From: Anastrepha obliqua
Taxonomy: Eukaryota; Arthropoda; Insecta; Diptera; Tephritidae
Length of the DNA stretch: 64,000 bases
Assembly: GCF_027943255.1 (NCBI RefSeq)
Contig: NC_072892.1
Span: forward strand, 119,119,792 to 119,183,791
Direction: 5' to 3'
Shown: positions 21,936-33,205 of the stretch, one piece after another
Layout: each line of letters starts with the position of its first letter
Numbering within the stretch: the stretch's first letter is position 1
Position numbers and translations under genes: made by a program
Notes under the pieces: generated by a model
What the model was told of the DNA's origin: nothing
The model's input: the letters and a program-made list of their open reading frames with translations, nothing else
Databases searched by the model: none

Positions 21936-23568
21936 GGTTGTCAAAGTAAAAGTTTAATTAAGAGTTCGGAGGAGTGCTCTCTATGGCTAAGTCTTCTTAA
22001 AGAATACTGCGACTCAAACACCCTCTTAAATTTCCCTGTATATTTTAAAGATGTGCCGCGTTTAAAGTTAGTCTATCGTGGAAAATTGTATATCTTTGTA
22101 CTTGTCAAATTTCGTAAAAAAATGAAGTAAAAAAAAGTGCGTTTAGGAATTATTCACTACTGACATTTAGGCGTCTCTTTTGATATACCCCTTGTTTATA
22201 CTTTTTCCATTAAATTCCAGTAAATTTTTTTTTTGGTTTTTTGTTGCATGCGACTAGTAGCCATAGCGATTAAATTTGGTTCCATTACCCCAACTCCCCC
22301 CTTGGGTGCACACATGGATTCACTTTTTATTAGGGAGTACGCTAAATTATCCTTCAGTAAGTCCTGAAAGGCCATAATTCTTGGAAGGGACCATTTCGGA
22401 ATAATAATATAATCTCTTGGGGCGGGGGATCCTGCACTCACGGATGCGTTCGTAGAAGTAAAGGCCTTAGATTCATATAAAATACCGAGCCTCCATTATG
22501 AGCGACTGTAAAATTCCACGGAACCAATTTGAAACCCTTCATTATGGTGAATCCTGGATCATCAAGAGCTTATAGGTAAAGGAAGGTAAGACGGTGTTAC
22601 AGCGTGGGATCCAACACAGTTTGCTTGCTTCAGAGCTTTTCTGTAGAATATCTAAGGATTCTTCTGCAGAATCACTAAAAATATATATGTGATAAATCTT
22701 TGTTTGCCATTAACTAACGCAAATCATGAGCAAAAAGTCAATCATAAAAAGGTTCATGGCTTCTTCTCTCTCAAGGTATCTGAAGGACTTTTAGAACATT
22801 AGTGAGAAAATCTGCGACGTCTTACAAGTTAAGCGCCGATAGTCTTCATCTAAATTATGCAGCATGATACCCTCCAAAGCGTTAATCTATATAAATAGTC
22901 TGAGGCTGGATTGATGTTCCAGAAATTTTGAGGGGTGATACTATCGAAAATGTTTAAGGTTTTGAATGATCTTATTCTCCAGTATTAGCGCAAAAGATTG
23001 GTTTAGATCGCAGTGCGAGTATTCTCTACATAATAATAATTAATACACTCAAGCAAGAGGACCCCGCAAGGGCATAATGCCTCCTCTGTTATACCATTGT
23101 GTTATAAATATTTAGTACCATTTGTGGAGTCTACAGATATGGATCTAAAATGGAGGAATACGTTTGCGGTTGTGCACCAAGCAGGACTGGTTTCTGGATT
23201 CTATAAAGATCACTAGGTTAGGTTACATTGTGTGGCACTAAACGATTATTTTTACTCAGGGGTAGAGGGGGCTCACTTAGTACCGGAGGCCCATTATGAT
23301 TCTACCAGCTTGGACTTGAGTTTCCCTCTAATTCCCAATGTGATGACATCACATCACCTCTCGGATAAACGATAAAATACTTGGGATGGCTGCCGATTCT
23401 AAGTCTGCTAGACATCCAAAGAGGTAAGATTTTACACTGCGAGATCGCATTCTGGCAAAAACGCAGCAGTGACCGAAAAATAAAGAGCATAAAATTACTT
23501 GAATTTATGATAGGAAATTTAAAATGAGAGTATTTCTCCGGACCCAATTTCCGCAATAAATTATGGTA
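21936..23568. other. Mostly unassigned; possible RNase H trace near 23128
   Basis: I recognise no gene. At about 23128-23190 the plus strand reads VYRYGSKMEEYVCGCAPS, resembling the VYTDGSKM start of non-LTR RNase H domains; this is weak. A minus frame at 22196-22441 is Pro/Met-rich with no domain I know. Confidence 0.35.
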
Positions 23569-23639
23569 AAGGGCTTTCCAATAAGAGGTGTTATTTTGAT
23601 AAAAGATGAATGGTTTCGTTGCTTGTGTGGCAAGTAGCG

Positions 23640-24059
23640 TCGTCTTGTTAAAAATAATAAACGTTGTCCAGATCAATACCATTCAATTCCGGTCATAAAA
23701 AATCGTTAATCATCTCTCGATGGCGCAATCCATTCACCGTAACTGTTGCTTCAGCTTCATTTTCGAAAAAGTAGGGTCCCATGACTCAGCCGGACCGTTC
23801 CAAACAGTCATACGTTGAGGATAGAGAGGCTTTTTAACAATAACTCTTGGATTTTCTGAGCCCCATATCTGACAATTTTGCTTGTTGACGAAGCCACCGA
23901 GATGGAAATGGGCCTCATCACTCAAGATGATTTTTCGATGGAATTCCGGAACATTTTCATGCATTTCAACCACCCAATCAGCAAAGACACGACGTTGTTG
24001 ATGATCGGCTGGCTTCACCGTTTTTCACCATTAGTGAATTTTAATCATTTCAATGCATT
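23640..24059 (-). pseudogene. DD41D transposase fragment (second subfamily)
   Basis: Minus strand from about 24018 reads KPADHQQRRVFADWVVEMHE, then IILSDEAHFHLGGFVNKQNC with the first catalytic Asp near 23905-23940, then a YPQRMTVWNG box. Past 23734, in other frames, comes VTVNGLRHREMINDFL, and near 23630-23650 QDDATCHTSNETI with the second Asp. The third Asp region is absent because the terminal repeat begins. It is cut on its N-terminal side by the BEL insertion at 24060. Confidence 0.78.
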
Positions 24060-24285
24060 TGTTCATGTCACATACGATAAAATTATCTCCTCTGAACGAG
24101 ATGTAATATGTGAGCGAGGTTTAATATTGAACCGCAGCTAACTTATGTTAGCTAAAATAAACCTTCCTTTTTCTTTTGGACGTCAACAGGTGTGGTCATA
24201 CTTTTAACATAAGCAAATTATTAAGGAAGTAATTTCCAGATACAAAAAAAATCAAATTAAAAATAAAAATTATAAAAATAAAACA
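24060..24285 (+). repeat. 5' LTR of BEL/Pao element
   Basis: Starts tgttcatgtcacatacgata and ends aaaaataaaaca. It differs from the 3' LTR at about one substitution near the start plus one indel, one substitution (ttattaagg versus ttagtaagg) and one A-run length change. An aataaa-type signal is part of the A-rich end. Confidence 0.93.
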
Positions 24286-24288
24286 TTT

Positions 24289-24310
24289 TTTGGCGCCCGA
24301 GCAGGGACAG
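24289..24310 (+). promoter_or_regulatory. Primer binding site candidate (tRNA-Lys-like)
   Basis: Just after the 5' LTR, tggcgcccgagcagggac is an 18-mer starting TGG, as expected for pairing with a tRNA 3' CCA end. It differs by one base from the well-known tRNA-Lys3 primer site. The spacing of a few T after the LTR is normal. Confidence 0.65.
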
Positions 24311-24383
24311 TCGGTCCAGTTTTTAAGTTGAACACCAGAATCAACCTAATATTATTTAAATTTTCTTAATAATTTTGTCTAAT

Positions 24384-25894
24384 ATGGATCAGGTAAATGT
24401 AATTACTTACAAAAATTCAAACGCATTTGCTGTGCGAGCTGACGAAGCTTAAAGAAAAGGCACATGGGCTGCGTCCGGAAACGCTGTCTCAGGGGTATAT
24501 TAGGGTGATTAGTGAAAGAGTAGATCATTTATATACATCCTTTATAAAAAACCATGAACAAATAATTAGGTCTATAAAGGATGAGGGCGTGTGTGTTGAT
24601 GAAATCCCATACGTGACTAGTGCAACTTTTGATAGCTTCGAAGACTTATATTTCACCTTTAAAGGGTTTTTGTATGATTCTATGCCAGCCTGCTCTACAG
24701 CTTCACCGGTGGCATTGAACAGTACATTTGTGGCTCCTTCCCATCGAAATGATACATTTTACAGTGACGCTAAATTACCGAAAATCTCCGTACCAAATTT
24801 CTCGGGTGATTATTTGGAATGGTTTTCCTTTCGTGATCTTTATACTTCTCTTGTGCATAATAACAGTGCACTCAGTAAAATTCAGAAAATGTATTATTTA
24901 AAAAATTGTGTCACTGGAGAAGCTGCACGTCTTATCAAACATATTTTCGCAACCGAAGCAAACTATGATCTTGCTTGGAAAACATTAGAGGATAGATTCC
25001 ATAATAAGCGTTCTATTGTTGACACATGGTTAAAAAAGTTATTCGCGATACCAAAGTGCATTGTAGCTTCGCACTCAGCAATTCGAACTCTTTTGGACAC
25101 TACTAAAGAATGTATTGCTTTATTAACCAACCTTAATGTCTCAACCACAAATTGGGACCCCCTTATAGTCCATTTGACCATTCAGAAGCTAGATTCTGAG
25201 ACGAGAAAGGATTGGGAAAAGTCATTACAGGCCTCCAGAGAGCTTCCTACTTTGGAACAACTCATTAGGTTTTTGGAGACATGCTTTCGTACTTTGGAAA
25301 CTCTCAATGTAAACACGCAGCAGAAAAATTGTGTAAAGAAATTAGCGTGTCTTCAACTGTATTCCTGCGTAGAATACGATTATACACTACATGCAAAGGC
25401 ATATGTCTTACCCAAGTTTCGTTCATATCTGCCACAACAGAGTTTTATTCCATTACAGCTTAGTTCTGATATTTCAAATATTCCTCTAGCGGATCCTGAA
25501 TATTTCAAATCACGTTCCATAGATCTTATCTTGGGCGCTGATGTATATGGTTTTCTAATGAAAGACTCTCAAATAAAAACTGATAGTGGACTTATTTACC
25601 AAAATACTCATTTTGGATGGGTTATCTCCGGACCAATGTCAACATCGGTTAATATTGAAACAATAAATACACATCTTTGTCATATAGATGATCAGCTTAA
25701 GCGTTTTTGGGAGCCAGAAGAATTGCCAAACATAAGACCGCAATCTGCTGAAGATATAGCCACTGAACAACACTTCATTTCTACACACTTAAGGGATAAC
25801 ACGGGCCGATATATTGTATCGCTTCCTTTCCGAGCTGAGCTTAATGGGAAGCCAGTACCAGAGTTTCATAATTCTCATTTAGGTGCTTTAATTA
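24384..25894 (+). pseudogene. BEL/Pao gag and protease-pol N-terminal region, internally deleted
   Basis: A reading frame from about 24427, with an earlier ATG at 24384 in a different frame. Gag resembles the DUF1759 family: KLPKISVPNFSGDYLEWFSF near 24775-24835, and MYYLKNCVTGEAARLI near 24890-24940. Around 25320-25370 the frame passes directly from gag to the part of pol downstream of the protease active site (AKAYVLPKF, then RSIDLILGADVYG near 25515, then THFGWVISGP near 25608). The gag Cys/His knuckles and the DQGS/DTG-type protease box are therefore missing. The product, normally coat protein plus processing protease, could not mature. The frame is then interrupted by the SINE at 25895; the same frame continues on the far side. 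Confidence 0.88.
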
Positions 25895-26223
25895 AAATAA
25901 AAAAAAAAATAAATTATTGGCGCGTACACTTCTGTTAGGTGTTTGGCCGAGCTCCTCCTCCTATTTGTGGTGTGCGTCTTGGTGTTATTCCACAAATGGA
26001 GGGACCTACAGTTTCAAGCCGACTCCGAACGGCAGATATTTTTATGAGGAGCTTTTTCATGGCAGAAATACACTCGGAGGTTTGCCATTGCCTGCCGAGG
26101 GGCGACCGCTATTAGAAAAATGTTTTTATTAATTTTGCTTTCACCGAGATTCGAACCAACGACCTCTCAGTGAATTCCGAATGGTGATCACGCACCAACC
26201 CATTCGGCTACGGCGGCCGCCTT
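25895..26223 (-). mobile_element. tRNA-derived SINE, full length, inside BEL pol
   Basis: Flanked by the 11-bp direct repeat tgctttaatta (25884-25894 and 26224-26234). On the minus strand it starts ggcggccgccgtagccgaat with the A-box-like tagccgaatgggttgg and the B-box-like ggttcgaatctcg near 26145-26160, then a body ending gtgtacgcgccaataattta and an AT-rich (ttta-type) tail. The length is 329 bp with the tail. This copy defines the family ends best. It is an RNA polymerase III type retroposon needing a LINE partner; I could not identify that partner. Confidence 0.9.
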
Positions 26224-26234
26224 TGCTTTAATTA

Positions 26235-28039
26235 GACTAAAGAATATGGAGCGGGTGTTTGCCAGAAACCCAAACTTCCAAATTGCTTACCTAAAGTTTA
26301 TGAGAGAGTATCAAGATTTAGGGCATATGGAGTTGGTTGGAGAATACCCCAAAAATCTTACTCCGCTTTCATATTATTTGCCACACCATGGCGTAGAAAA
26401 GCTTAGTAGCACAACCACAAAGCTGCGCGTTGTATTTGATGGTTCGAGTAAGTACCAAAATAATCGATCACTTAACGAGGAACTGGTGGCCGGACCTGTA
26501 TTACATTCCGATTTACACCAAATAATACTTCGTTGGCGTAGGCATAAAATAGCTATGTGCTCTGACATAGAAAAAATTTTTAGGCAAATTGTTGTAAACC
26601 CTGATCACCAACGTTTTCAAAATATTCTCTGGAGAGAATCTGTAAAGGATCCTATAAAAATATATAAATTAAAAACTGTAACCTATGGTACAACTTCCGC
26701 TCCCTTTCTTTCTATCAGGACATTACAACAGCTTGCAAAGGATGAGTCTGATACCTACGCACTAGCCTCAGAAGTATTGTTACGCGACATTTATGTCGAT
26801 GACGTTATAACAGGGGCAGACAGTCTTTCCGAGGCTTTTCATCTGCAACAAGAATTGTGTGCACTACTAAAGGCTGGAGGATTTTGTTTGAGAAAATGGT
26901 CTTCAAATTGCGCTGATCTTCTTCAATCAATCCCTAAAGAAATGAAAGAATTTTCTACTGCAGTATCACTTAGTGATGCAGATTTCATTAAATCTTTAGG
27001 ATTACAATGGCATCCAGTGGGTGACTACTTTTCGTTCGTTGTTTCTTTCCCAATACCTGATAAAACTACCAAACGAAGTTTATTATCTGATGCGTCAAAA
27101 TTATTTGACCCTCTTGGATGGTTAGCACCAACAACCATAATAGCTAAAATTATGTTTCAAAAGTTGTGGCGTCTTGGTATTAGTTGGGATGATGAGCTTC
27201 CTAATTGTATAAAAAGCGAATGGCTCGAGTATCGCAAAGCGCTTCCTTGTTTAGAAAATATTAAAATTTACAGGTTTATAGGCACTTCAAAATCAAGGCG
27301 ATGCTGTTTACATGGTTTTTGTGATGCATCGCAAGTTGCTTATGCAGCCGTGGTTTACTCGAGAACAATTATGGAAAATGGAGAAGTAGTTGTGCAACTG
27401 CTTCAGAGTAAGACAAGGGTGGCTCCCGTAAAATTACTCACAATACCTAAGCTGGAGCTCTGCGCATCTCATTTACTTGCCCAACTGGTAGATAAGGTAG
27501 TTAAATCTTTGCAGGGGTGTGTTGAAAATATTGCTTTGTGGAGCGATAGTACGACAGTTTTAGCGTGGATTAGAGCGGAGCCGATTCGTTGGACAGTGTT
27601 TGTAGCAAACCGCGTAGCGGAGATTCAGCGTCTTACAAACGTCAGCCAGTGGCGATATATTCCTACATCCGACAACCCTGCAGATTGTGCAACGAAAGGC
27701 ATTCTACCAGACAATTTATCAATTCATCCTCTCTGGTGGCATGGCCCTGAGTGGCTACTTCAAAACGAGAGTGCATGGCCAAGCGATATTGACTATAGGA
27801 AGGAGACCACCCTTGAAAAACGAAATGTGGTCAACATCTTGCATATCAATTCTTCAAGTTATCCACAAATTTTATACAAATTTTCTACTTTAGGTAAAAC
27901 AATTTCTGTGACTGCCTATATTTTTCGTTTTTATTACAATGCAACTTCTCAACCTCGACGCTTTGGAAACCTAACAGCCGCAGAGTTGAAATCGGCATTC
28001 AATCGTCTGTTATATTTGACGAATATCATGAAGAAATAA
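26235..28039 (+). pseudogene. BEL/Pao pol: reverse transcriptase and RNase H
   Basis: Frame from about 26246 of nearly 600 codons. RT motifs: TTKLRVVFDGSSK near 26415, AMCSDIEKIFRQI near 26550 (the first catalytic Asp region), and LLRDIYVDDVITG near 26780-26815 with the YVDD box. RNase H: HGFCDASQVAYAAVVYS near 27312, KLELCASHLLAQL near 27450, WSDSTTVLAWI near 27540, and TSDNPADCATKG near 27665. These cover the classic acidic residues of RNase H (Asp, Glu, Asp, Asp). A one-base loss in a T run near 28015 throws the frame off before integrase. Upstream it is separated from gag by the SINE. The frame is otherwise clean, in keeping with a recent insertion. Confidence 0.92.
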
Positions 28040-29469
28040 AGCAATTGTTACAAACAGGTGAGCTACAGAAGAGCAATCCGATCAAGAAACTGAACCCTTT
28101 CATTTGTGGAGAAGGATTTCTACGCGTAGGAGGAAGGTTACAACTCGCTGATATACCTGAGAATATGAAACATCCCTTTTTGTTATCTAAGAAAAACCCT
28201 CTAACTCTACTTTTATTTACAGACGCACATACAAGAACGTTACATGGGGGTATACAACTAATGATAACTTTCATTAGGCGAAATTATTGGATACCAAATG
28301 CGCGTAAAATTGCGGAAACTGTATTAAAGCGTTGTTTGGTATGCTTTAGATATACAGCGAAAGTAGCAGAACAACTTATGGGACAAATTCCAGCGGTTTG
28401 ATTGACTCCAGCGCGACCATTCTTACATAGCGGCGTCGATTTTGCTGGTCCAATTGATGTACGCCAATCGTCTCTTCGTAATGCTAGAACATCAAAGGGG
28501 TATATTTGTATATTTCTATGTATGGTATCAAAGGCAGTCCACTTGGAATGTGTCTCCAGTTTATCTACTGAGGCCTTTATCGCAGCTTTTCGGCGCTTCA
28601 TTTCACGTAGAGGAAAATGTACGCAACTATACTCAGATTGTGGGACAAACTTCGTTGGTGCCAGCAGTCTACTGCACACCATGCATCAGCGCAACACAGC
28701 ATCAATACCGGAAGACCTCAGAGCATGTTTTGCTAGCGAAGGCACAACTTGGAATTTTATTCCGCCAGCCTCTCCACACTTCGGTGGTTTATGGGAAGCT
28801 GGGGTAAAATCCACAAAATTTCACCTTAAGCGTGTCTTGCAAGACCGCGTTTTGAATTTCGAAGAGTTGACTACACTTTTATATCAAATAGAAGCTTGCC
28901 TGAATTCGCGTCCTCTTTGTCCGCTCAATGAAGATGAGGAAAACTGCGACGCACTTACACCAGGACATTTTTTAATTGGAGAACCAACTCTTAATATTCC
29001 CGATGAAAACTTACTTGATTTCGCTACTTCTGGATTAAGTCGGTGGCGTATGGTTGAACGCTTAAAACAACACTTTTGGCGTCGCTGGTATTCGGAGTAT
29101 CTCAGTCGACTACAAAGCCGTCCGAAATGGACCACTACTCGTATCAATGCTAAACTCGGCGACCTAGTTCTGATGTATGACGAAAGATGTCCACCTGGCA
29201 GGTGGCCTTTAGCGCGCATAGTTGAAATACATCCAGGACCTGATGGACTAACCCGAGTAGTCACTTTGAAATGTAAAGGAAAATTTTTCAAGAGACCTAT
29301 TCGTAAAATTTGTTTTCTACCTAACGTGAACCCTTCCAAATTAACGGAAGATAGGATTGTTGAAGGCAGCAACGATACGGCTGTGAGTCGGGGCACAGCC
29401 ATTCAACCTGGCGATAAACCAATTACCTCCAACGGCTCTGCTGGAAACAATTCTAATTTCTCCGTTTAG
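28019..29469 (+). pseudogene. BEL/Pao integrase with one in-frame stop
   Basis: Continuation of pol in the next frame. The zinc-binding N-terminus shows HTRTLHGG near 28230 and CLVC near 28335. A TGA stop lies at 28399-28401. The catalytic core follows: SGVDFAGPID (first Asp) near 28432, YSDCGTNFVGA (second Asp) near 28630, and HFGGLWEAGVKS (Glu) near 28780-28810. The C-terminal BEL-type domain has GDLVLMYDERCPPGRWPLAR near 29160-29215 and KGKFFKRPIRKICFLP near 29275. The end at 29469 is followed by 29 bp to the 3' LTR. Integrase inserts the DNA copy; here the stop and upstream frameshift disable it, although all three catalytic residues remain. Confidence 0.92.
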
Positions 29470-29498
29470 TGAAGTACTGTCGTCCTTGGGCCCGGGAA

Positions 29499-29722
29499 TG
29501 TTCATGTTCATACGATAAAATTATCTCCTCTGAACGAGATGTAATATGTGAGCGAGGTTTAATATTGAACCGCAGCTAACTTATGTTAGCTAAAATAAAC
29601 CTTCCTTTTTCTTTTGGACGTCAACAGGTGTGGTCATACTTTTAACATAAGCAAATTAGTAAGGAAGTAATTTCCAGATACAAAAAAATCAAATTAAAAA
29701 TAAAAATTATAAAAATAAAACA
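29499..29722 (+). repeat. 3' LTR of BEL/Pao element
   Basis: Starts tgttcatgttcatacgataa and ends aaaaataaaaca, followed by the gcatt duplication. The purine-rich stretch just before it (ttgggcccgggaa, 29486-29498) may serve as the polypurine tract, though it is unusually C-containing. Confidence 0.92.
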
Positions 29723-29965
29723 GCATTGTTTAAGCGTATATCGTTCCATTGTTATTAATGGCGCAGTTTCTACTTGTCAAATATCAAAAAATGACCGCTT
29801 CAAAAGTGACATCTACCGAAATAGCGGCCTATTCAAAATAACACCTGTTATTGGAAAACCCTTTACAACGATGACAGTGTTTCTATCGCCATCCAGCCGT
29901 TTCTGTACTTCTTTTACTCATTCCATTAGCGATTTTAGTCTCTGTTTTCCGCACACCTTTTTCAG

Positions 29966-30345
29966 TTTCTTAAGCCAATAGGAGTCTGGTCATCTTTAGT
30001 TTGGTCCTTCCACTGGGCACGAGGCCGTCCTCTTCGCCAATTACCGTCTCAAACACCTTCTTTGCCGGAGCAGTGCCTTCCATGCAGTCGACATAACCGA
30101 GCCAACTTAATCGCTGCAGGATGACTAGTTTGTCTACGTCAATATCTGCGTATAGTTCATACAGCTGGTGACTCATTCGAATGCGGTAAGCATCATCTAC
30201 GCGAGCAGGGCTAAAAATCTTGCGAAGTACTTTCTTCTCGAAATCTCCAAGAGCGGCTGCATCAGATTTTTTGACTAACCACTTGTCAGCGCTTAGAGAA
30301 GTACCGGTATGATGAGCGTATTTTAGAGTTTTGTTTTTGTTCATC
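29966..30345 (-). pseudogene. Non-LTR retrotransposon ORF2 C-terminal fragment (RTE-like)
   Basis: Minus strand from about 30344: DAAALGDFEKKVLRKIFSPA, then VDDAYRIRMSHQLYELYADI, then LVILQRLSWLGYVDCMEGTA, APAKKVFETVIGEE and GRTKLKM. These match the region after the RT fingers-palm of RTE/BovB-like elements, where the wording is typically ERKVLRKIFGP, ELYELYNDIDV, RWLGHVVRM and GRPRLRW. It is a clean frame of about 125 codons but truncated on the N-terminal side at 30345. There is no catalytic box in this piece. Confidence 0.8.
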
Positions 30346-30349
30346 GCGA

Positions 30350-32045
30350 GAAGGATTTACTACTCAATTGCGCGCTTAGCGCAAAGTAGCACCTGTTGGC
30401 AAGAGTTATCCTTCGGATGATTTCAAGGCTGGCATCGTTGTTGCTGTATTTATTCTAGTATTTTTCGTACTGATAAATGCTTCAAAGTTGTAGTAGCACA
30501 TAAATTGAATACGAACCTTCGTGCAAAAAGAGCTTTTCATGTTTGTCTGTGGGATCTGTGGTCGGAATCCATGGCGTGGACTTTCATTCAAGGTGGCGAT
30601 TAATTAAACTATTACTTACAGTCTTCAGCTGTTGTGGTAGAAAGTCATCGATATAAACTATTTAACTGCAAATTTTTTGGTCAACGAATTCTGTGATAAA
30701 ACATGAAAAGAGGCACAAGTAATTTGCGTCAAAAATATTTATTGTATTGATACAAAAACAGAAGCTATATTTCTTTAATTTTTATAGGCACTGTCGAATA
30801 CAAGCATAAAATATTATTATCGTGAATGAAAAACAATTATGCATAAACATTTTAAGTATAAAATTTACTGTAAAAAGTTGACCTGCTCACATTTAAAAAT
30901 ATATATTTCTTATCTGCCGCTACTGAAGACGCCTTTTGTAATTACATGCAGCTGGGTAGTGCGTGCTCCAGCTTTCTGTCATGCATAGCGCACATCTTTG
31001 CCAGCAACAACTGCCACCCTCTACTCCAAGTCAATGGGAAAAATCTTAAGTCCACTTAATGCTGAGCCAAATGCCATAAACGTCAAAATTAATCCACTTC
31101 TTATGACGCTGCTCCACGTACACTACATTTACGCACGCACTTATGCATACATACAAACATTTGAAGAGGTTCAACACTGTACAAATACGTGATTTATGTG
31201 AACATCTGTGTATGTACGTATGTGTGTATCTATGTATGTGTAAGAGTATGTACTCTCTGTGCTATTATCGCCGTTGATGGGCACTGCCTGACTAACGTTG
31301 ATAATAATCATATTGCCTGGAGAGGAGTGGAATTTAGTGGAGTGGTTGGAGTACTGCATATACTCTCACTTAATTGTAGTTCGAATTGCATTTGGACTTA
31401 AGTTCTATTGTACGATTGCTACGATTACTGCGTTATGAGCGCACCGGAGGCATGAAGCGACAGCGTCTAGTCCTCTAGCTGGCAGGCATTTGCGTTGAGT
31501 CCCTCTTGAACTTGACATTTTCATGTTGATAGCTGTCAGTTGGTTATGCCAAAATGAAAAACTTGTGTATCGCATGCCATTTGCAGCAACAAAAAGAAAC
31601 AAAACGCACACACTAACAACAGCAACAACAACCACCACAGCAACAATGCTGTTCCCAGTTGCTGCTTTTGGTGTTCTATTGGATGCCAAGTCATGCGTTG
31701 CATGGCGCACAGTCGTATCATGCGGGCGTGAAAGCCACACGCATATGCAAGACTCATACATACCCATACGAGTCACAGCATGCCCTGCAGAGAAATATAC
31801 TGTTGAACTTCTACTGAGTTTAGAACCTTGAGTAGCTGCTCGTATTACTTCTTCTTTTTTTCGTATAAAGAACTGATGAGCTTCACACAGTGATTTCCTA
31901 GGTAGTGACAATTCTTCTTTATGAATACATTTCTCTATGTTTACTCAGAAAAATATATGGTCCAGTCTGTATCGCAGATGGCGCGCACTGAGTAAGATTT
32001 AGTGGAGAGCTCGACATACTTTTAAAATGAGAAAATGTAATAAGG
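30350..32045. other. No gene seen; simple repeats
   Basis: Includes gtatgtatgtgtgtatct-type microsatellite near 31200-31235 and a caacagcaacaaccaccaca-type repeat near 31610-31640. A 168-codon minus frame at 31405-31911 spans that repeat (Val/Ala runs) and has no domain I recognise; I doubt it is a gene. Confidence 0.5.
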
Positions 32046-32052
32046 TATATAA

Positions 32053-32132
32053 AGAACCAACAAATAAGATGGCTAGGTCATATAAGCAGAATGCCAAACG
32101 GAATCTATGCTTTGCCCAAGACTGTGAAGATA
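32053..32132 (+). pseudogene. Trace of non-LTR ORF2 C-terminus
   Basis: Reads NQQIRWLGHISRMPNGIYAL, close to the RWLGHVxRMP motif found after the RT of several non-LTR families. About 26 codons only, with no context on either side. Confidence 0.45.
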
Positions 32133-32351
32133 ATGGTTTTTATGATGATTTTTGATGATACTTTTCTCGAAAGTTCGGTACTAGTACAAAATTAAACAAA
32201 CTCGGATTAGTACGCTTTGCATCCTCTTTATGATAATTGCATACCCGTGTAATTTTCGACAAATTATAATTACGAAAATCAAAATTATGCTCTAGCCTGC
32301 GCAGTCGCAGTGGTAATAGACGATATGCCGGAGCAATTGGTTATGACGCTT

Positions 32352-32640
32352 ACACTCTTCTTTGGTGCTTGCCCGAACTTCTCCTCCTATTAGTGGTGTG
32401 CGACTTGATGTTGTTCCACAAATGGAGGGACCTACGGTTTTACACCGCCTTCGAACGGCAGATGATTTCATATGAGGAGCTCTTTTTCATGGCAGAAATA
32501 GACTCGGTGGTTTTTCCATGTCTGCCGAGGAGCAACAAGTCTTTTCTATCAACTAGTGTTTCGTGCCTGGGGTTTCGAGCCCGGGCACTTCCGAATGGTA
32601 GTTATGAGCCAAACCATTCGGCTATGGCGACCGCTGTTGT
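32352..32640 (-). mobile_element. tRNA-derived SINE
   Basis: Body landmarks gtggtgtgcgacttgatgtt, ccacaaatggagggacctac, cgaacggcagatg, atgaggagct, cagaaatagactcggtgg; head on the right with ggtttcgagcccgg (B box complement) and ccattcggctatggcgaccg (A box complement). It shows moderate divergence from 25895-26223. Confidence 0.85.
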
Positions 32641-33105
32641 ATACTGGCAAACAAATAATGAGACAATACCCTGACGTACGAGCGGTATACAAGGGTCTTC
32701 GGATTTTTTGGTCCTAATTTCTCTCCCAAGAAGGCATGAGCCGTTGTATTTAGGTAGACCGAAGGTCGGTGTGATGTGGGTAGCTTGGCATGATGAGCGA
32801 CCTCAAGTCCCCCTTCAATAATATAAAACATGGGCATTGACCTTACTTCCACGAAGTATTTTAGTAAGAATCCTAAGCCTCTAGAATTCATAGGGCTATC
32901 CGTTACTAGAGATTCATCCAGGAACCTTGAGGTATTGCAGTTTCTTTCTGTTCTATCGGAATACCCGTAAGTATTCTTATGGTGCTCTTTGATAAGTTCA
33001 GATATTACTTAGTAGTGTTCTGGAGTACTTAAAACGTATAAGAGTACCGCAATATAGTTCTCTATCAGCTCCTTATTCATATTTTTTCAACGTAAATAGT
33101 TTTAC
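32641..33105. other. No gene seen
   Basis: A minus frame at 32622-32891 overlaps the SINE edge and carries no known domain. It could be the decayed C-terminus of the non-LTR RNase H just to the right, but similarity is too weak to claim. Confidence 0.35.
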
Positions 33106-33109
33106 CACA

Positions 33110-33205
33110 GTAGGGTTTGGGACCTATCAAAGTCATTTATGCTTTTCTTTGGGAGCTTGTCAGCAATCTGGCTTCTTTCAATGCGAATGTGACCCGGTAT
33201 TCTAA
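33110..33205 (-). pseudogene. Non-LTR RNase H fragment
   Basis: Minus strand reads RIPGHIRIERSQIADKLPKK, resembling the WVPGHxGIxGNEIADELA motif of R1/I-type RNase H. It is short and isolated. Confidence 0.5.

Larger units (their letters stand above)
24060..29722 (+). mobile_element. BEL/Pao LTR retrotransposon, defective, with nested SINE
   Basis: Two LTRs (24060-24285 and 29499-29722) begin TG and end CA. The 5-bp duplication gcatt lies on both sides (24055-24059 and 29723-29727), as usual for BEL/Pao. Order of domains is gag, protease remnant, RT, RNase H, integrase, which is the BEL/Pao order. Total 5,663 bp including a 329-bp SINE. The DD41D remnant is the host sequence. Confidence 0.93.
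23569..29863 (-). mobile_element. DD41D element remnant containing a BEL/Pao insertion
   Basis: The left end aagggctttccaataagagg and the right end (complement reads aagggttttccaataacagg) are inverted repeats, each flanked by TA (23567-23568 and 29864-29865). Without the BEL element only about 630 bp remain, so the host element was already internally deleted. The same end sequence occurs in the 367-bp MITE at 61387-61753. Confidence 0.82.

Noticed and set aside
26140..26220. tRNA gene
   Set aside because: The tRNA-like head with box A/B belongs to a dispersed SINE with long body and tail; no complete cloverleaf is supported.
31405..31911. A 168-codon minus-strand frame with a hydrophobic stretch
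   Set aside because: The hydrophobic run is the translation of a caacaacagc-type microsatellite; there is no other sign of a gene.
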